A DNA stretch of 15,304 nt, from contig CAYHOI010000041.1 in the NCBI GenBank assembly GCA_964358175.1, forward strand, positions 1 to 15,304. The letters run 5' to 3'. The stretch is from CAYHOI01 sp964358175. Its GTDB lineage: Bacteria > Margulisbacteria > Riflemargulisbacteria > GWF2-35-9. The position numbers were made by a program, and so were the translations under genes. Below the pieces are notes generated by a model that did not search any database, was not told the DNA's origin, and saw nothing but the letters and a program-made list of their open reading frames with translations. How positions within the stretch are numbered: the stretch's first letter is position 1; every line of letters starts with the position of its first letter. Shown piece after piece: positions 6,796 to 13,468 of this stretch.

Positions 6796-9093
6796 CTATA
6801 CCGTAAACTTCTCAATCGCATGACGGCTTTTTGCGGCTAGGCTAGAAAGTTCAACGATCGTCGCCGTGATCTCTTCCGAGGCAGATGCGTTACTCTCTCC
6901 GACATTCCGAAGCGAACTCACGTTTGCAGAGACTTGCTCCATTGAGGCACTGGTTTCTTCCATCGCTGCAGCAATTCTTTGGAGCATTTCATCGGTTTGA
7001 ATGACTGCCTGAGCAACATTAACCATATTCGCACTGACCGTTTCATTTGTCTTGACCCCACGCTCTGCTTCGTGAACAGCTTGAGTGACCAGTTCGGTAA
7101 TTTCATGAACAGAGTTGGCTGAGTTTTCGGCGAGTTTACGAACCTCTTCCGCGACAACCGCGAATCCCTTCCCATGCTCACCCGCTCTAGCGGCTTCAAT
7201 TGCGGCGTTCAAGGCGAGCAGGTTGGTCTGGCTGGCGATCTCTCCGATTACATCAGTAATCTTGTTTATTTTTGAACTATTTTCGGATATTCCCGTTATG
7301 ACCGATTGCATATGGCTCATTTCCGTTTTGCTTTTCTCTACCACGTCAGTTGCAGTTTTTGCATGCTGACTGGCCATCTCTGCATTTCGTGTTACATCCG
7401 TGACCGATAAGACAGTTTGCTCAATAGCTTTTGCAATTTGTTCGATAGAGAGTAATTGGTTTTGAGAGCCATCACTTACCTGCTGAACAGCACGACTCGC
7501 CTCTGAAGACGATTCGGCCACTTTTTTTGTATGCGTACTCAGGGTTCCGATGGTTTCTGACAATGAGTGAATCGTACGATTGATGCTTTGTTTCAAAGAA
7601 TCCAGCTCACCCTTGCAGGGTATAGCTACTTCTTTTGACAAATCTCCTTCTGCCATGGCGGCCATTACCCGATTAATCTCGCCGATGACAGTCTGTAATT
7701 GCCCCGCCGTAGTGTTAATGCCATCCCGCAATACTTGGAAGTCTCCTTCAACGTCAAGCGTTACCCGAGACGATAAATCCCCAACCATCATTGCGCTCAT
7801 CACGGTATTGACCTCTAAAACGGCACTCTGAAGCGTATCCGCAGTGTTATTAATAGAAAGCTTTAGGGTGTTGAGATCTCCGGCCACTTCAATTTCAACC
7901 CGCTGCCCCAATGATCCCATCGACATGGCCTCCATGACAGAGTTTATTTCTTTCATGGTGGACTGAAGAACGCCAAGAAATGCATTGAGAACCTCACCGG
8001 TTTGGCCGATTTCATCACGGGTTCCAATGGTGACCCGTGAACCGAAATCCATGGTCTGAGAGACATCCAGCATAAACTTCTGAATTCCCTCAAGCGGTCC
8101 TTTGATGGAGATCAGCACTTTTTTAACGACGATAACAATAACGACCATTGTTACCACAAGCAAAGTGATCATAAACAAGACGGCATTTCTCTCAGCCGAT
8201 TTGGCCTTTTCTGCAACTTCAATAACCTTCAAAAGTCCCTGCTTTTCAGTTGTCTTCATTCGATCAATTCTTCGGGTCGTTTTATCAAACCATTCACTCG
8301 GCGCAATCCCAAAGCCCCCCTTAGAGGCCAACTCTTTTACCTTCGTTCGAATATCCTCCACCTCTTTGAATTCTGTTGATGCCTCAAGAGCCTGAACGTC
8401 GGATAGCAGTTCATCCGTTGCCATTCTCTTGTAGTTACCGAGGAAATTATCCTGATTACGAATCAGTGCCCCCCACTTCATTAAAGCTTCGGTCGGGATA
8501 GGGGCATCTTTCTTAAGTAACGGAAGCAGATGCGCACGCTCCTGGCCTGCGTTCTCTTTTGCTTTCATGAAGCTGACGGCGGCCTGTGCCTGGATCAGAG
8601 TGGCACGATTGTTTGTCTTAGAAACGACATCCATATCAATAAAGTCAAGCAAGTCCTTGATGGTAGCTGTGAACCATTTTGCGGACTCCGGAGCCTCAAT
8701 CTGTGAGGCATCGATTTGTCCGCGAATGGAAGCTGAGTCAACCATCTTCCCATTTTCATATTTGCCTTTGAGATGACTATGCTTCAGTGCCGCTTCTGCT
8801 GCAGCCATCGTTTCATCAACCTGTTTGCGTACACCGGAAAGCTGCTCGCGATTCTCCGGGGTGCTTGCGCCAAGAAATTTGCTTGAAGCCGCACGCTCAA
8901 TCTGTATTGCGTGAACAAAATCCCCTATTTTATCCACAACGCTCATGTTTTGTACCAAATTCGCGTTTTCGCGATATCTTCCCATCGCTGTGACGACCGT
9001 GTATCCAATGGATAGCACGACGATAGCACCTAGAACGGTCGCTAGGATTGTCACCTTCGCACTTAGTTTCATGGAATTATTTACTGAACTCAT
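6796..9093 (-). CDS. Methyl-accepting chemotaxis protein with NIT-like sensor and multiple HAMP units
   Basis: A 765-residue transmembrane chemoreceptor. Order: membrane helix about 14-37; an all-helical periplasmic region (about 45-300) starting with a NIT-like FVHAIQIERAASSKFLGA, the type known to bind nitrate/nitrite in some receptors; membrane helix about 303-326; a HAMP (about 327-380); three further HAMP-like units (382-516); then a coiled-coil signalling domain with the highly conserved hairpin tip (about 614-660, including NLLALNAAIEAARAGEHGKGFAVVAEEVRKLA) that contacts CheA/CheW. There is no C-terminal CheR-tethering pentapeptide. The start at 9093 is preferred over 9180 because it leaves a normal short N-terminus and has a G-rich ribosome site at 9101-9107. 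It lies among glycosyltransferases, with no che genes in view. Confidence 0.93.
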   Translation of the reverse strand: MSSVNNSMKLSAKVTILATVLGAIVVLSIGYTVVTAMGRYRENANLVQNMSVVDKIGDFVHAIQIERAASSKFLGASTPENREQLSGVRKQVDETMAAAEAALKHSHLKGKYENGKMVDSASIRGQIDASQIEAPESAKWFTATIKDLLDFIDMDVVSKTNNRATLIQAQAAVSFMKAKENAGQERAHLLPLLKKDAPIPTEALMKWGALIRNQDNFLGNYKRMATDELLSDVQALEASTEFKEVEDIRTKVKELASKGGFGIAPSEWFDKTTRRIDRMKTTEKQGLLKVIEVAEKAKSAERNAVLFMITLLVVTMVVIVIVVKKVLISIKGPLEGIQKFMLDVSQTMDFGSRVTIGTRDEIGQTGEVLNAFLGVLQSTMKEINSVMEAMSMGSLGQRVEIEVAGDLNTLKLSINNTADTLQSAVLEVNTVMSAMMVGDLSSRVTLDVEGDFQVLRDGINTTAGQLQTVIGEINRVMAAMAEGDLSKEVAIPCKGELDSLKQSINRTIHSLSETIGTLSTHTKKVAESSSEASRAVQQVSDGSQNQLLSIEQIAKAIEQTVLSVTDVTRNAEMASQHAKTATDVVEKSKTEMSHMQSVITGISENSSKINKITDVIGEIASQTNLLALNAAIEAARAGEHGKGFAVVAEEVRKLAENSANSVHEITELVTQAVHEAERGVKTNETVSANMVNVAQAVIQTDEMLQRIAAAMEETSASMEQVSANVSSLRNVGESNASASEEITATIVELSSLAAKSRHAIEKFTV
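7546..7950 (-). repeat. Three tandem 45-residue HAMP units within the chemoreceptor gene
   Basis: Units begin at residues 382 (EINSVMEAM), 427 (EVNTVMSAM) and 472 (EINRVMAAM), exactly 45 residues (135 bp) apart. Each contains a Gly-Asp-Leu-like turn (GSL in the first unit), a Val/Ile strand and a Leu-x-x-x-Ile-Asn-x-Thr helix. These resemble poly-HAMP arrays that relay or invert the signal between the membrane and the output domain. The repeat is clear in protein and diverged in DNA. Confidence 0.8.
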
Positions 9094-9100
9094 AACTTTA

Positions 9101-9107
9101 CCCCCCC
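9101..9107 (-). promoter_or_regulatory. G-tract ribosome-binding site of the chemoreceptor gene
   Basis: The minus strand has seven consecutive G residues, in AAGGGGGGGTAAAG, ending 7 bases before the ATG at 9093. It is the only purine-rich candidate at a suitable distance and supports the 9093 start. A homopolymer at this position can change length by slippage. Confidence 0.5.
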
Positions 9108-9152
9108 TTATTTTTATCCCCAAATTTCCCCAACTCCGCATAGCATAGTCAA

Positions 9153-9184
9153 AAAGTTTAAAGGATACAACCCTTTTCAACTTT
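9153..9184 (-). terminator. Weak hairpin after the DPM1-like gene, possible terminator
   Basis: On the minus strand, AAAGTTGAAAAGG (9172-9184) can pair, with one bulge, with CCTTTAAACTTT (9153-9164) around a 7-base loop, followed by TTGAC. It is AT-rich with only a short T-run, so termination efficiency is doubtful. It lies in the 123-bp gap between the DPM1-like gene and the chemoreceptor, where a separate receptor promoter would also sit; a possible match is TTGTAT, 17 bases, TATGCT. Confidence 0.35.
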
Positions 9185-9216
9185 ATTTCTTATTGATTTT
9201 CTCCGTTATATTCGGA

Positions 9217-9948
9217 TCACCTCTCAATAGAATTGCGGTGGGTAGAAGACCCCGAAGCCTTTTTCAGGAAAGTGTAGAGATAGAGCTGTCTCAATTGCCT
9301 CAAATACTCTCGCATGATCTTTCCCGTTAGTTTGCTTTCCCCGTGTTTGCGATCTTGAAACACGATAGGGAATTCTTTTACTTGCGAGTATTTTCCCTTG
9401 ATGACCACTTCCAGGCCGATCTTGAAGCCCTTGAGATTAAGTTGTTTCGTGGGATAAACCTCTCTTCTAAACATAAAAAACCCTGAAGTAATGTCGCGAA
9501 CAGGGGTGAGGGGGCGAATCATCATCCGTGCGACCCACGAGGTTAGCCTTCGAGTCCATGGCCAATCTGCCATTCCTCCGCCACTGACCAATCGACTGCC
9601 AATCACCAGATCTGCCTTGCCAGAGTGAATCCAATCAAACATGCCTGCAAGAGCGGTAGGTGGATGAGATAAGTCGGCATCCATAAAAGCAATGATTTCC
9701 CCTTTGGCACGGGCAACGCCATCATGAACTGCCGAGGATAATCCACGCTTTCCCCTGCGAAGCACAAGTTCGATGGGAAGATGTTTCATGGAATGAATCA
9801 GGTCGATTGTGCCATCTGCGGAGTCGTCGTCTACAACAATGACATTGTAAGAAATTTTCAGGGAAGACAATGTGCTGTGGATGGCAGGGAGAAGCTCTGC
9901 AAGATTTTCTTTTTCCTTGTAGGTCGGAATAACGACGCTTAGATGCAT
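9217..9948 (-). CDS. GT2 glycosyltransferase, DPM1-like polyprenol monophosphomannose synthase
   Basis: A 243-residue GT-A enzyme with VVIPTYKEKENL (4-15), VVDDDSADGT (38-47), the metal site DADLSHPP (90-97), VIGSRLVSGGGM (115-126), DITSGFFMFRREV (152-164) and FQDRKHGESKL (197-207). This is the order found in dolichol/polyprenol-phosphate mannose synthases. It ends soon after the catalytic domain, without C-terminal membrane helices, like eukaryotic DPM1 and unlike the larger bacterial fusions, so it is probably membrane-peripheral. The start at 9948 is chosen because it begins directly at the family N-terminus; a TTG 45 bases further upstream is possible. No strong Shine-Dalgarno is seen. 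It is divergent from queD and 123 bp before the receptor gene. Mannose is inferred from family resemblance only. Confidence 0.88.
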   Translation of the reverse strand: MHLSVVIPTYKEKENLAELLPAIHSTLSSLKISYNVIVVDDDSADGTIDLIHSMKHLPIELVLRRGKRGLSSAVHDGVARAKGEIIAFMDADLSHPPTALAGMFDWIHSGKADLVIGSRLVSGGGMADWPWTRRLTSWVARMMIRPLTPVRDITSGFFMFRREVYPTKQLNLKGFKIGLEVVIKGKYSQVKEFPIVFQDRKHGESKLTGKIMREYLRQLRQLYLYTFLKKASGSSTHRNSIER

Positions 9949-9958
9949 ATGAAACGAC

Positions 9959-9964
9959 AGTATA
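9959..9964 (-). promoter_or_regulatory. Possible -10 box of the DPM1-like gene
   Basis: The minus strand reads TATACT, 10 bases before the proposed ATG at 9948. If used, the transcript would start only a few bases before the start codon, which would explain the lack of a Shine-Dalgarno. No convincing -35 box is seen (TATGGA at 17 bases is a weak candidate). Confidence 0.3.
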
Positions 9965-10008
9965 CTCGATTTTCGCTTTGCTCCATAGATCAATCACGAT
10001 ATTTTCGA

Positions 10009-10014
10009 TATAAT
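10009..10014 (+). promoter_or_regulatory. Possible -10 box of the queD-amj operon
   Basis: A perfect TATAAT lies 7 bases before the ATG at 10022, so transcription from it would give a leaderless or nearly leaderless queD mRNA. It overlaps the alternative ATG at 10013, favouring 10022. The -35 region (TAGATC at 9986-9991) is weak. Confidence 0.4.
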
Positions 10015-10021
10015 GGACTCC

Positions 10022-10378
10022 ATGTACAGGTTATGTGTTGAAGACAAATTTGCGGCTGCGCACCAGCTTACCCGGTATCAGGGGGCCTGTGAGAATCTGC
10101 ATGGCCATACCTGGAAAATGCGTCTTACCATCGAGGGGGATACGTTGGATGAGGCGGGAATGCTCATTGATTTCCATGTGCTCAAAGGATACCTCAAAAC
10201 CATTCATGACCAGTTTGATCACAAGTTTCTGAACGATTTGTTGCCTTTTTCCCCAACCTCTGAACATCTGGCCAAGTACATTTATGAACAAATCGAACCA
10301 AAGCTCAAGATCGGTGTGCGCCTGGTGGATGTGACCGTTTGGGAATCCGAAACCTCCAGCGCAACCTATAATGTTTAG
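10022..10378 (+). CDS. queD: 6-carboxy-5,6,7,8-tetrahydropterin synthase (QueD/PTPS family)
   Basis: Converts 7,8-dihydroneopterin triphosphate to 6-carboxytetrahydropterin, the second step towards queuosine and other 7-deazaguanines. The 118-residue product has the family zinc ligands His14 (FAAAH), His27 and His29 (NLHGHTW), catalytic Cys23 just before them, the DFHVLK segment, FDHKFLN, PTSEHLAKYI and the pterin-anchoring Glu at about 108 in VWESETSSATY. The family also contains 6-pyruvoyl-tetrahydropterin synthases, but the CxxxHGH spacing and short length suit QueD. ATG at 10022 is preferred over 10013, which overlaps a TATAAT. The stop overlaps the start of amj by 8 bp. No other queuosine genes and no room for a preQ1 riboswitch are seen. 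Confidence 0.93.
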   Translation: MYRLCVEDKFAAAHQLTRYQGACENLHGHTWKMRLTIEGDTLDEAGMLIDFHVLKGYLKTIHDQFDHKFLNDLLPFSPTSEHLAKYIYEQIEPKLKIGVRLVDVTVWESETSSATYNV

Positions 10379-11192
10379 TTGGCAGACGGTTCTCTGGGTT
10401 GCCTTCTTTACGTTTCTCATCAACATTACCGAGTCGCTGGCCTACTCGATGCGTTACGCGGGACTCAAAACCCGCCAGATTGCCATTGCCATGTCCTTTG
10501 TAACGTCAACGCTTCTGGTCTCTCGGCTCAGCAATATGTTTCAGGCACCTCTTTTGGGGAAGATGGTGGATGACACCATTCGTCTGGGCACTCATGAATC
10601 TTTGATTTCTCTTGAGGTTGCGTTCCGGCTGATCGTTGTGGCAGGTTTCTTCGGGGTACTGGTCGCAGCCCTTCTCACCCCTACGTTTGTGAAGCTCTAT
10701 CAACTGGCTATCGGTCATTTCCTGCGGGTGGGTTCGCTTCCTCGATTGATCGTCTCCACTTTGATTTCGCCAAAGCAACTCGTAAAAGTGTTTCGGTGTT
10801 TCACGATGCCACGCTTATCCATGCTCAAGGATATTTCCCTCAAAAATATTCCGAAGAAATTCCTCATTCTCAATGGACTGGTCGCTTCGATCTATTCAAT
10901 CGGGGTCCTGGCATCGCTCTTGGCTGGTGCGTATTTGCCGGATTTACGCGCAACAGCGATCCAGCTTTCAGGCATTGTCAATGGATTGGCGACCATTCTC
11001 TTTACGCTCATGGTTGATCCAGCGGGTGCGCGAATTACCGATCAAGCGGTACATGGAAGCCGTCCTGCTTGCGATGTGAAAAGCGTTGTGGTCTTTCTTT
11101 TGCTTTCACGCATGATCGGGTTGCTCCTGATCGCGCAAGTTATCCTGATGCCCGCTGTGCGTTATATCATGAAAATTACGACGTTGATTTGA
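10371..11192 (+). CDS. amj: Lipid II flippase, Amj family
   Basis: A 273-residue integral membrane protein with about six hydrophobic spans (about 5-25, 38-58, 78-113, 163-188, 192-215 and 236-262). The N-terminal ITESLAYSMRYAGLKTRQIAIAMS segment and the following VSRLSNMFQAPLLGKMVD match the Amj (formerly YdaH/DUF2837) family, which flips undecaprenyl-linked peptidoglycan precursor across the cytoplasmic membrane as an alternative to MurJ. The family is recognised from memory of its N-terminal pattern. ATG at 10371 lies within the last codons of queD and has no Shine-Dalgarno, indicating coupled translation. The following pyrophosphorylase gene starts 9 bases after its TGA. Whether this organism also has MurJ cannot be seen here. 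Confidence 0.85.
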   Translation: MFSWQTVLWVAFFTFLINITESLAYSMRYAGLKTRQIAIAMSFVTSTLLVSRLSNMFQAPLLGKMVDDTIRLGTHESLISLEVAFRLIVVAGFFGVLVAALLTPTFVKLYQLAIGHFLRVGSLPRLIVSTLISPKQLVKVFRCFTMPRLSMLKDISLKNIPKKFLILNGLVASIYSIGVLASLLAGAYLPDLRATAIQLSGIVNGLATILFTLMVDPAGARITDQAVHGSRPACDVKSVVVFLLLSRMIGLLLIAQVILMPAVRYIMKITTLI

Positions 11193-11200
11193 GGCTATCG

Positions 11201-12736
11201 ATGGTAGAGGAGTCAGCTATTTTCCCCAAAGCACTACAAGACCAGATGCATCGCGTGAACATCGATCCTGATGAAGCCACAAAACTCTTAAAAGACCTTC
11301 GAGGCGGCAGATATGATCATGTAAAACCTTTGCGAGCCAAAGACATTCCTGCCATTGATGGGGAAAGTGTCATCGATTTGTCTTCTGGGTTAAGAATATC
11401 CCGCAAAGACGCGAATCAGAACGTCCATCAGCTGGGGATGGAGATTTCCTTAAATCGTTTTGCAATGGAGGACGGCAGTGATTATGTGTTTTCGATAAAC
11501 CAGCTTGAATTACTAGGCACTCAATTGACGCCCTTGCTGGGATTTGGCTTACTGAATGGGGGATCTGCCAGCAGTTATCTTGACCTTGCCAAAAACGCTT
11601 CGGAATATGGGGAGTTGTTCGAGCTGTATCGACCCTATTTCGATAAAGTTGGGGAATTGAAATCCAAACCCAAAGGGCTGACACCAGCCTACGTGAACCC
11701 AGACGGAACCCTGGGCTATGATTTTATGGCACTCAAACTCCGAGCAGTGTTTCTTGAAGACATGCTCTGTAGAGAAACTCTGAAAGATCAGCCTCCCATG
11801 AGTTTGTTCCAAATGGACAGCGTTCTCAATCACGAGGCCATTGCATCAGCGGTAGAGGGCTACGCGTGTTCAGAGTTGTTGCGTCCCTTGGCGAATTTTG
11901 TAGACCGAGATAGGGGTGTTATAGCAACTGCTTCCCAGAAGCTCTATCCCACATTTACGAATAAGCCCCTTCATGAGATGGGATTATTTTTTCAAAAGAA
12001 CGGCGAACTTTGGCCGATGCCAGGAGGGCACGGACAAGTTTATTGGGTTTTAAGAGATATTTTCGAGGACATGTATCGGCAGGGCAAAAAATTTGTTTAC
12101 ATCAGCAATATCGATAATATAGGGGCGTTGGTTTCTAGGGCGACTGTTGCTTACATGGCTCTTACTGGAAAACAGGCTGCCTTTGACTTTAGTTTCAAAA
12201 CAGAGTCTGATGTGAAGGGGGGGGTTGCCATCATCGATGAAAATGGCCGTACCAATTGTGCCGACCTGGGGATGGCGATTTCCAAAGAGGCTCTTCGCGA
12301 GATCTCCCCTCAAAAAGAGTTGCTTTTCAATAATGCAACGGGGTTGTTTAATTTGGACTGGTTGGTCAAAAATCTTGATCGTATCATTGAGTTCCTGCCG
12401 ATGCGAATATCCACGCAGGTTAAAGAAGTCGGCACGTACAAGCAAGCAGAGCAATCTCTGTGGGAAGTGATGGGCCTCATGGAGGATAAAACGATCATTG
12501 CCGTCAATAAATATGAGCGATTCCTTGCCGCAAAGCTCTTTGTCGAAACCCTCATGAACAGTGCGGTACATATGAGTCACCCCAAGTATCCTGAACACTT
12601 TCGAAACCTGGCTTCGCAGATGAGTGTTGGTTTCTCGAATTTATTGCGTTTTCGTTATGGACTTGAATTAATAGACGGGGTATGGACACCCAAAACGGTG
12701 GAGCAATGGGTGGGGGACAGGAGGTCTGGCTTCTGA
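11201..12736 (+). CDS. UTP--sugar-1-phosphate uridylyltransferase, eukaryote-type UDPGP family (divergent)
   Basis: A 511-residue relative of eukaryotic UDP-glucose and UDP-N-acetylhexosamine pyrophosphorylases, which make UDP-sugars from UTP and a sugar phosphate. Clear landmarks are PGGHGQVYWVL (274-284), VYISNIDNIGA (299-309, the SNIDNLGA metal/sugar site), SDVKGGV (336-342) and FNNATGLFNLDWL (376-388). The N-terminal nucleotide loop, normally LNGGLGTxxG, reads LNGGSASSYLD (118-128), with a Lys-Pro-Lys-Gly (156-159) further on, so nucleotide binding may differ. The start at 11201 has GAGG 6 bases upstream; upstream frame belongs to amj. Its stop overlaps the next start (TGATG). It is unrelated to the usual bacterial GalU. 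Substrate is uncertain; the neighbours suggest envelope sugars. Confidence 0.82.
   Translation: MVEESAIFPKALQDQMHRVNIDPDEATKLLKDLRGGRYDHVKPLRAKDIPAIDGESVIDLSSGLRISRKDANQNVHQLGMEISLNRFAMEDGSDYVFSINQLELLGTQLTPLLGFGLLNGGSASSYLDLAKNASEYGELFELYRPYFDKVGELKSKPKGLTPAYVNPDGTLGYDFMALKLRAVFLEDMLCRETLKDQPPMSLFQMDSVLNHEAIASAVEGYACSELLRPLANFVDRDRGVIATASQKLYPTFTNKPLHEMGLFFQKNGELWPMPGGHGQVYWVLRDIFEDMYRQGKKFVYISNIDNIGALVSRATVAYMALTGKQAAFDFSFKTESDVKGGVAIIDENGRTNCADLGMAISKEALREISPQKELLFNNATGLFNLDWLVKNLDRIIEFLPMRISTQVKEVGTYKQAEQSLWEVMGLMEDKTIIAVNKYERFLAAKLFVETLMNSAVHMSHPKYPEHFRNLASQMSVGFSNLLRFRYGLELIDGVWTPKTVEQWVGDRRSGF
12217..12224 (+). repeat. G8 homopolymer inside the pyrophosphorylase gene
   Basis: Eight consecutive G bases encode the Lys-Gly-Gly-Val part of the conserved DVKGG motif. 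A one-base slip would truncate the protein about two thirds of the way through. Confidence 0.6.
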
Positions 12737-13419
12737 TGGAGTCCGTCAGAATCAATAAGTACTTGGCTCAGCGTGGGGATTGTTCAAGGCGGGAAGCAGA
12801 TCAGTGGATTGATCAGGGATGGGTGTTTGTGAATGGGGTTTGTTTGAGAGAGCAGGGCACGAAGATTGATCCCGACCTAGATCAGGTTGAAATCAGAAAG
12901 CCGACTGAGGCTCTGAAACGGTATTATCTTTTAAACAAACCCTTGGGATACCTGTCCACAGTCGGTGAGCAGGAGGGTTGGTCGTTGCTCAGACTGATTC
13001 CCCATTCGGCGGGACTTTTTCCCATTGGAAGATTGGACAAGGACTCTGAGGGGCTGATTATTGTCACGGATGATCGAACTTTGCAGCGAAATATCATTGG
13101 CGAGAGTTCTCGAGTGGAGAAGGAGTATAGGGTTCTTCTGCGTGATGAACTTACGCCGGGAGCCAAGCACACGATTGAGGAAGGACTCTCTCTGCGAGGA
13201 AAACAGCTTCGTCCCTGTCGTATTTATCCTGTTTCGCCGACTCAGTGTTCGATCGTTCTGACTGAAGGAAAAAACAGACAAGTTCGTCGTGTTTTTGAAC
13301 GGGTTGGGAACCAGGTGCTTTCACTCACCAGGGTTCGAATAGGCGATTTAGCGTTGGGGACGCTTAATCCTGGAGAGTATAGAGTGGTGGATCGAAGTAA
13401 AATACTTGCCTCTTTGTAA
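12736..13419 (+). CDS. 23S rRNA pseudouridine synthase, RsuA/RluB/RluF family
   Basis: A 227-residue enzyme that isomerises a specific uridine in rRNA. An S4 RNA-binding domain occupies about 3-50 (VRINKYLAQRGDCSRREADQ…). The catalytic domain carries YYLLNKPLGYLSTV (63-76), the active-site LFPIGRLDKDSEGLIIVT (94-111) with Asp101 as nucleophile, VEKEYRV (127-133) and the TEGKNRQVRRVFERVG (176-191) closing motif. The GRLDKDS form is closer to RluF than to RluB, but the target uridine cannot be assigned. The start at 12736 begins just before the S4 domain and shares its A with the TGA of the previous gene; AGGAGG lies at 12719-12724. The 54 upstream bases in frame overlap the pyrophosphorylase gene and are left out. 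Confidence 0.93.
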   Translation: MESVRINKYLAQRGDCSRREADQWIDQGWVFVNGVCLREQGTKIDPDLDQVEIRKPTEALKRYYLLNKPLGYLSTVGEQEGWSLLRLIPHSAGLFPIGRLDKDSEGLIIVTDDRTLQRNIIGESSRVEKEYRVLLRDELTPGAKHTIEEGLSLRGKQLRPCRIYPVSPTQCSIVLTEGKNRQVRRVFERVGNQVLSLTRVRIGDLALGTLNPGEYRVVDRSKILASL

Positions 13420-13468
13420 GATTCAGGTCAGAATGTGTTTGCGCGCCGGGTAGAGAAAGGAAGTCATT

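Noticed and set aside
9949..10021. A preQ1 riboswitch before queD
   Set aside because: Only 73 bases lie between the divergent genes, the likely -10 box is 7 bases from the start, and no C-rich preQ1 loop is visible.
10031..10426. A 131-codon minus-strand frame opposite queD
   Set aside because: Antisense to a gene with intact zinc and catalytic residues; no recognisable protein pattern.
12050..12598. A 182-codon open frame on the minus strand inside the pyrophosphorylase gene
   Set aside because: It is fully antisense to well-conserved UDPGP motifs, has no domain pattern of its own and reads as a shadow of the real gene.
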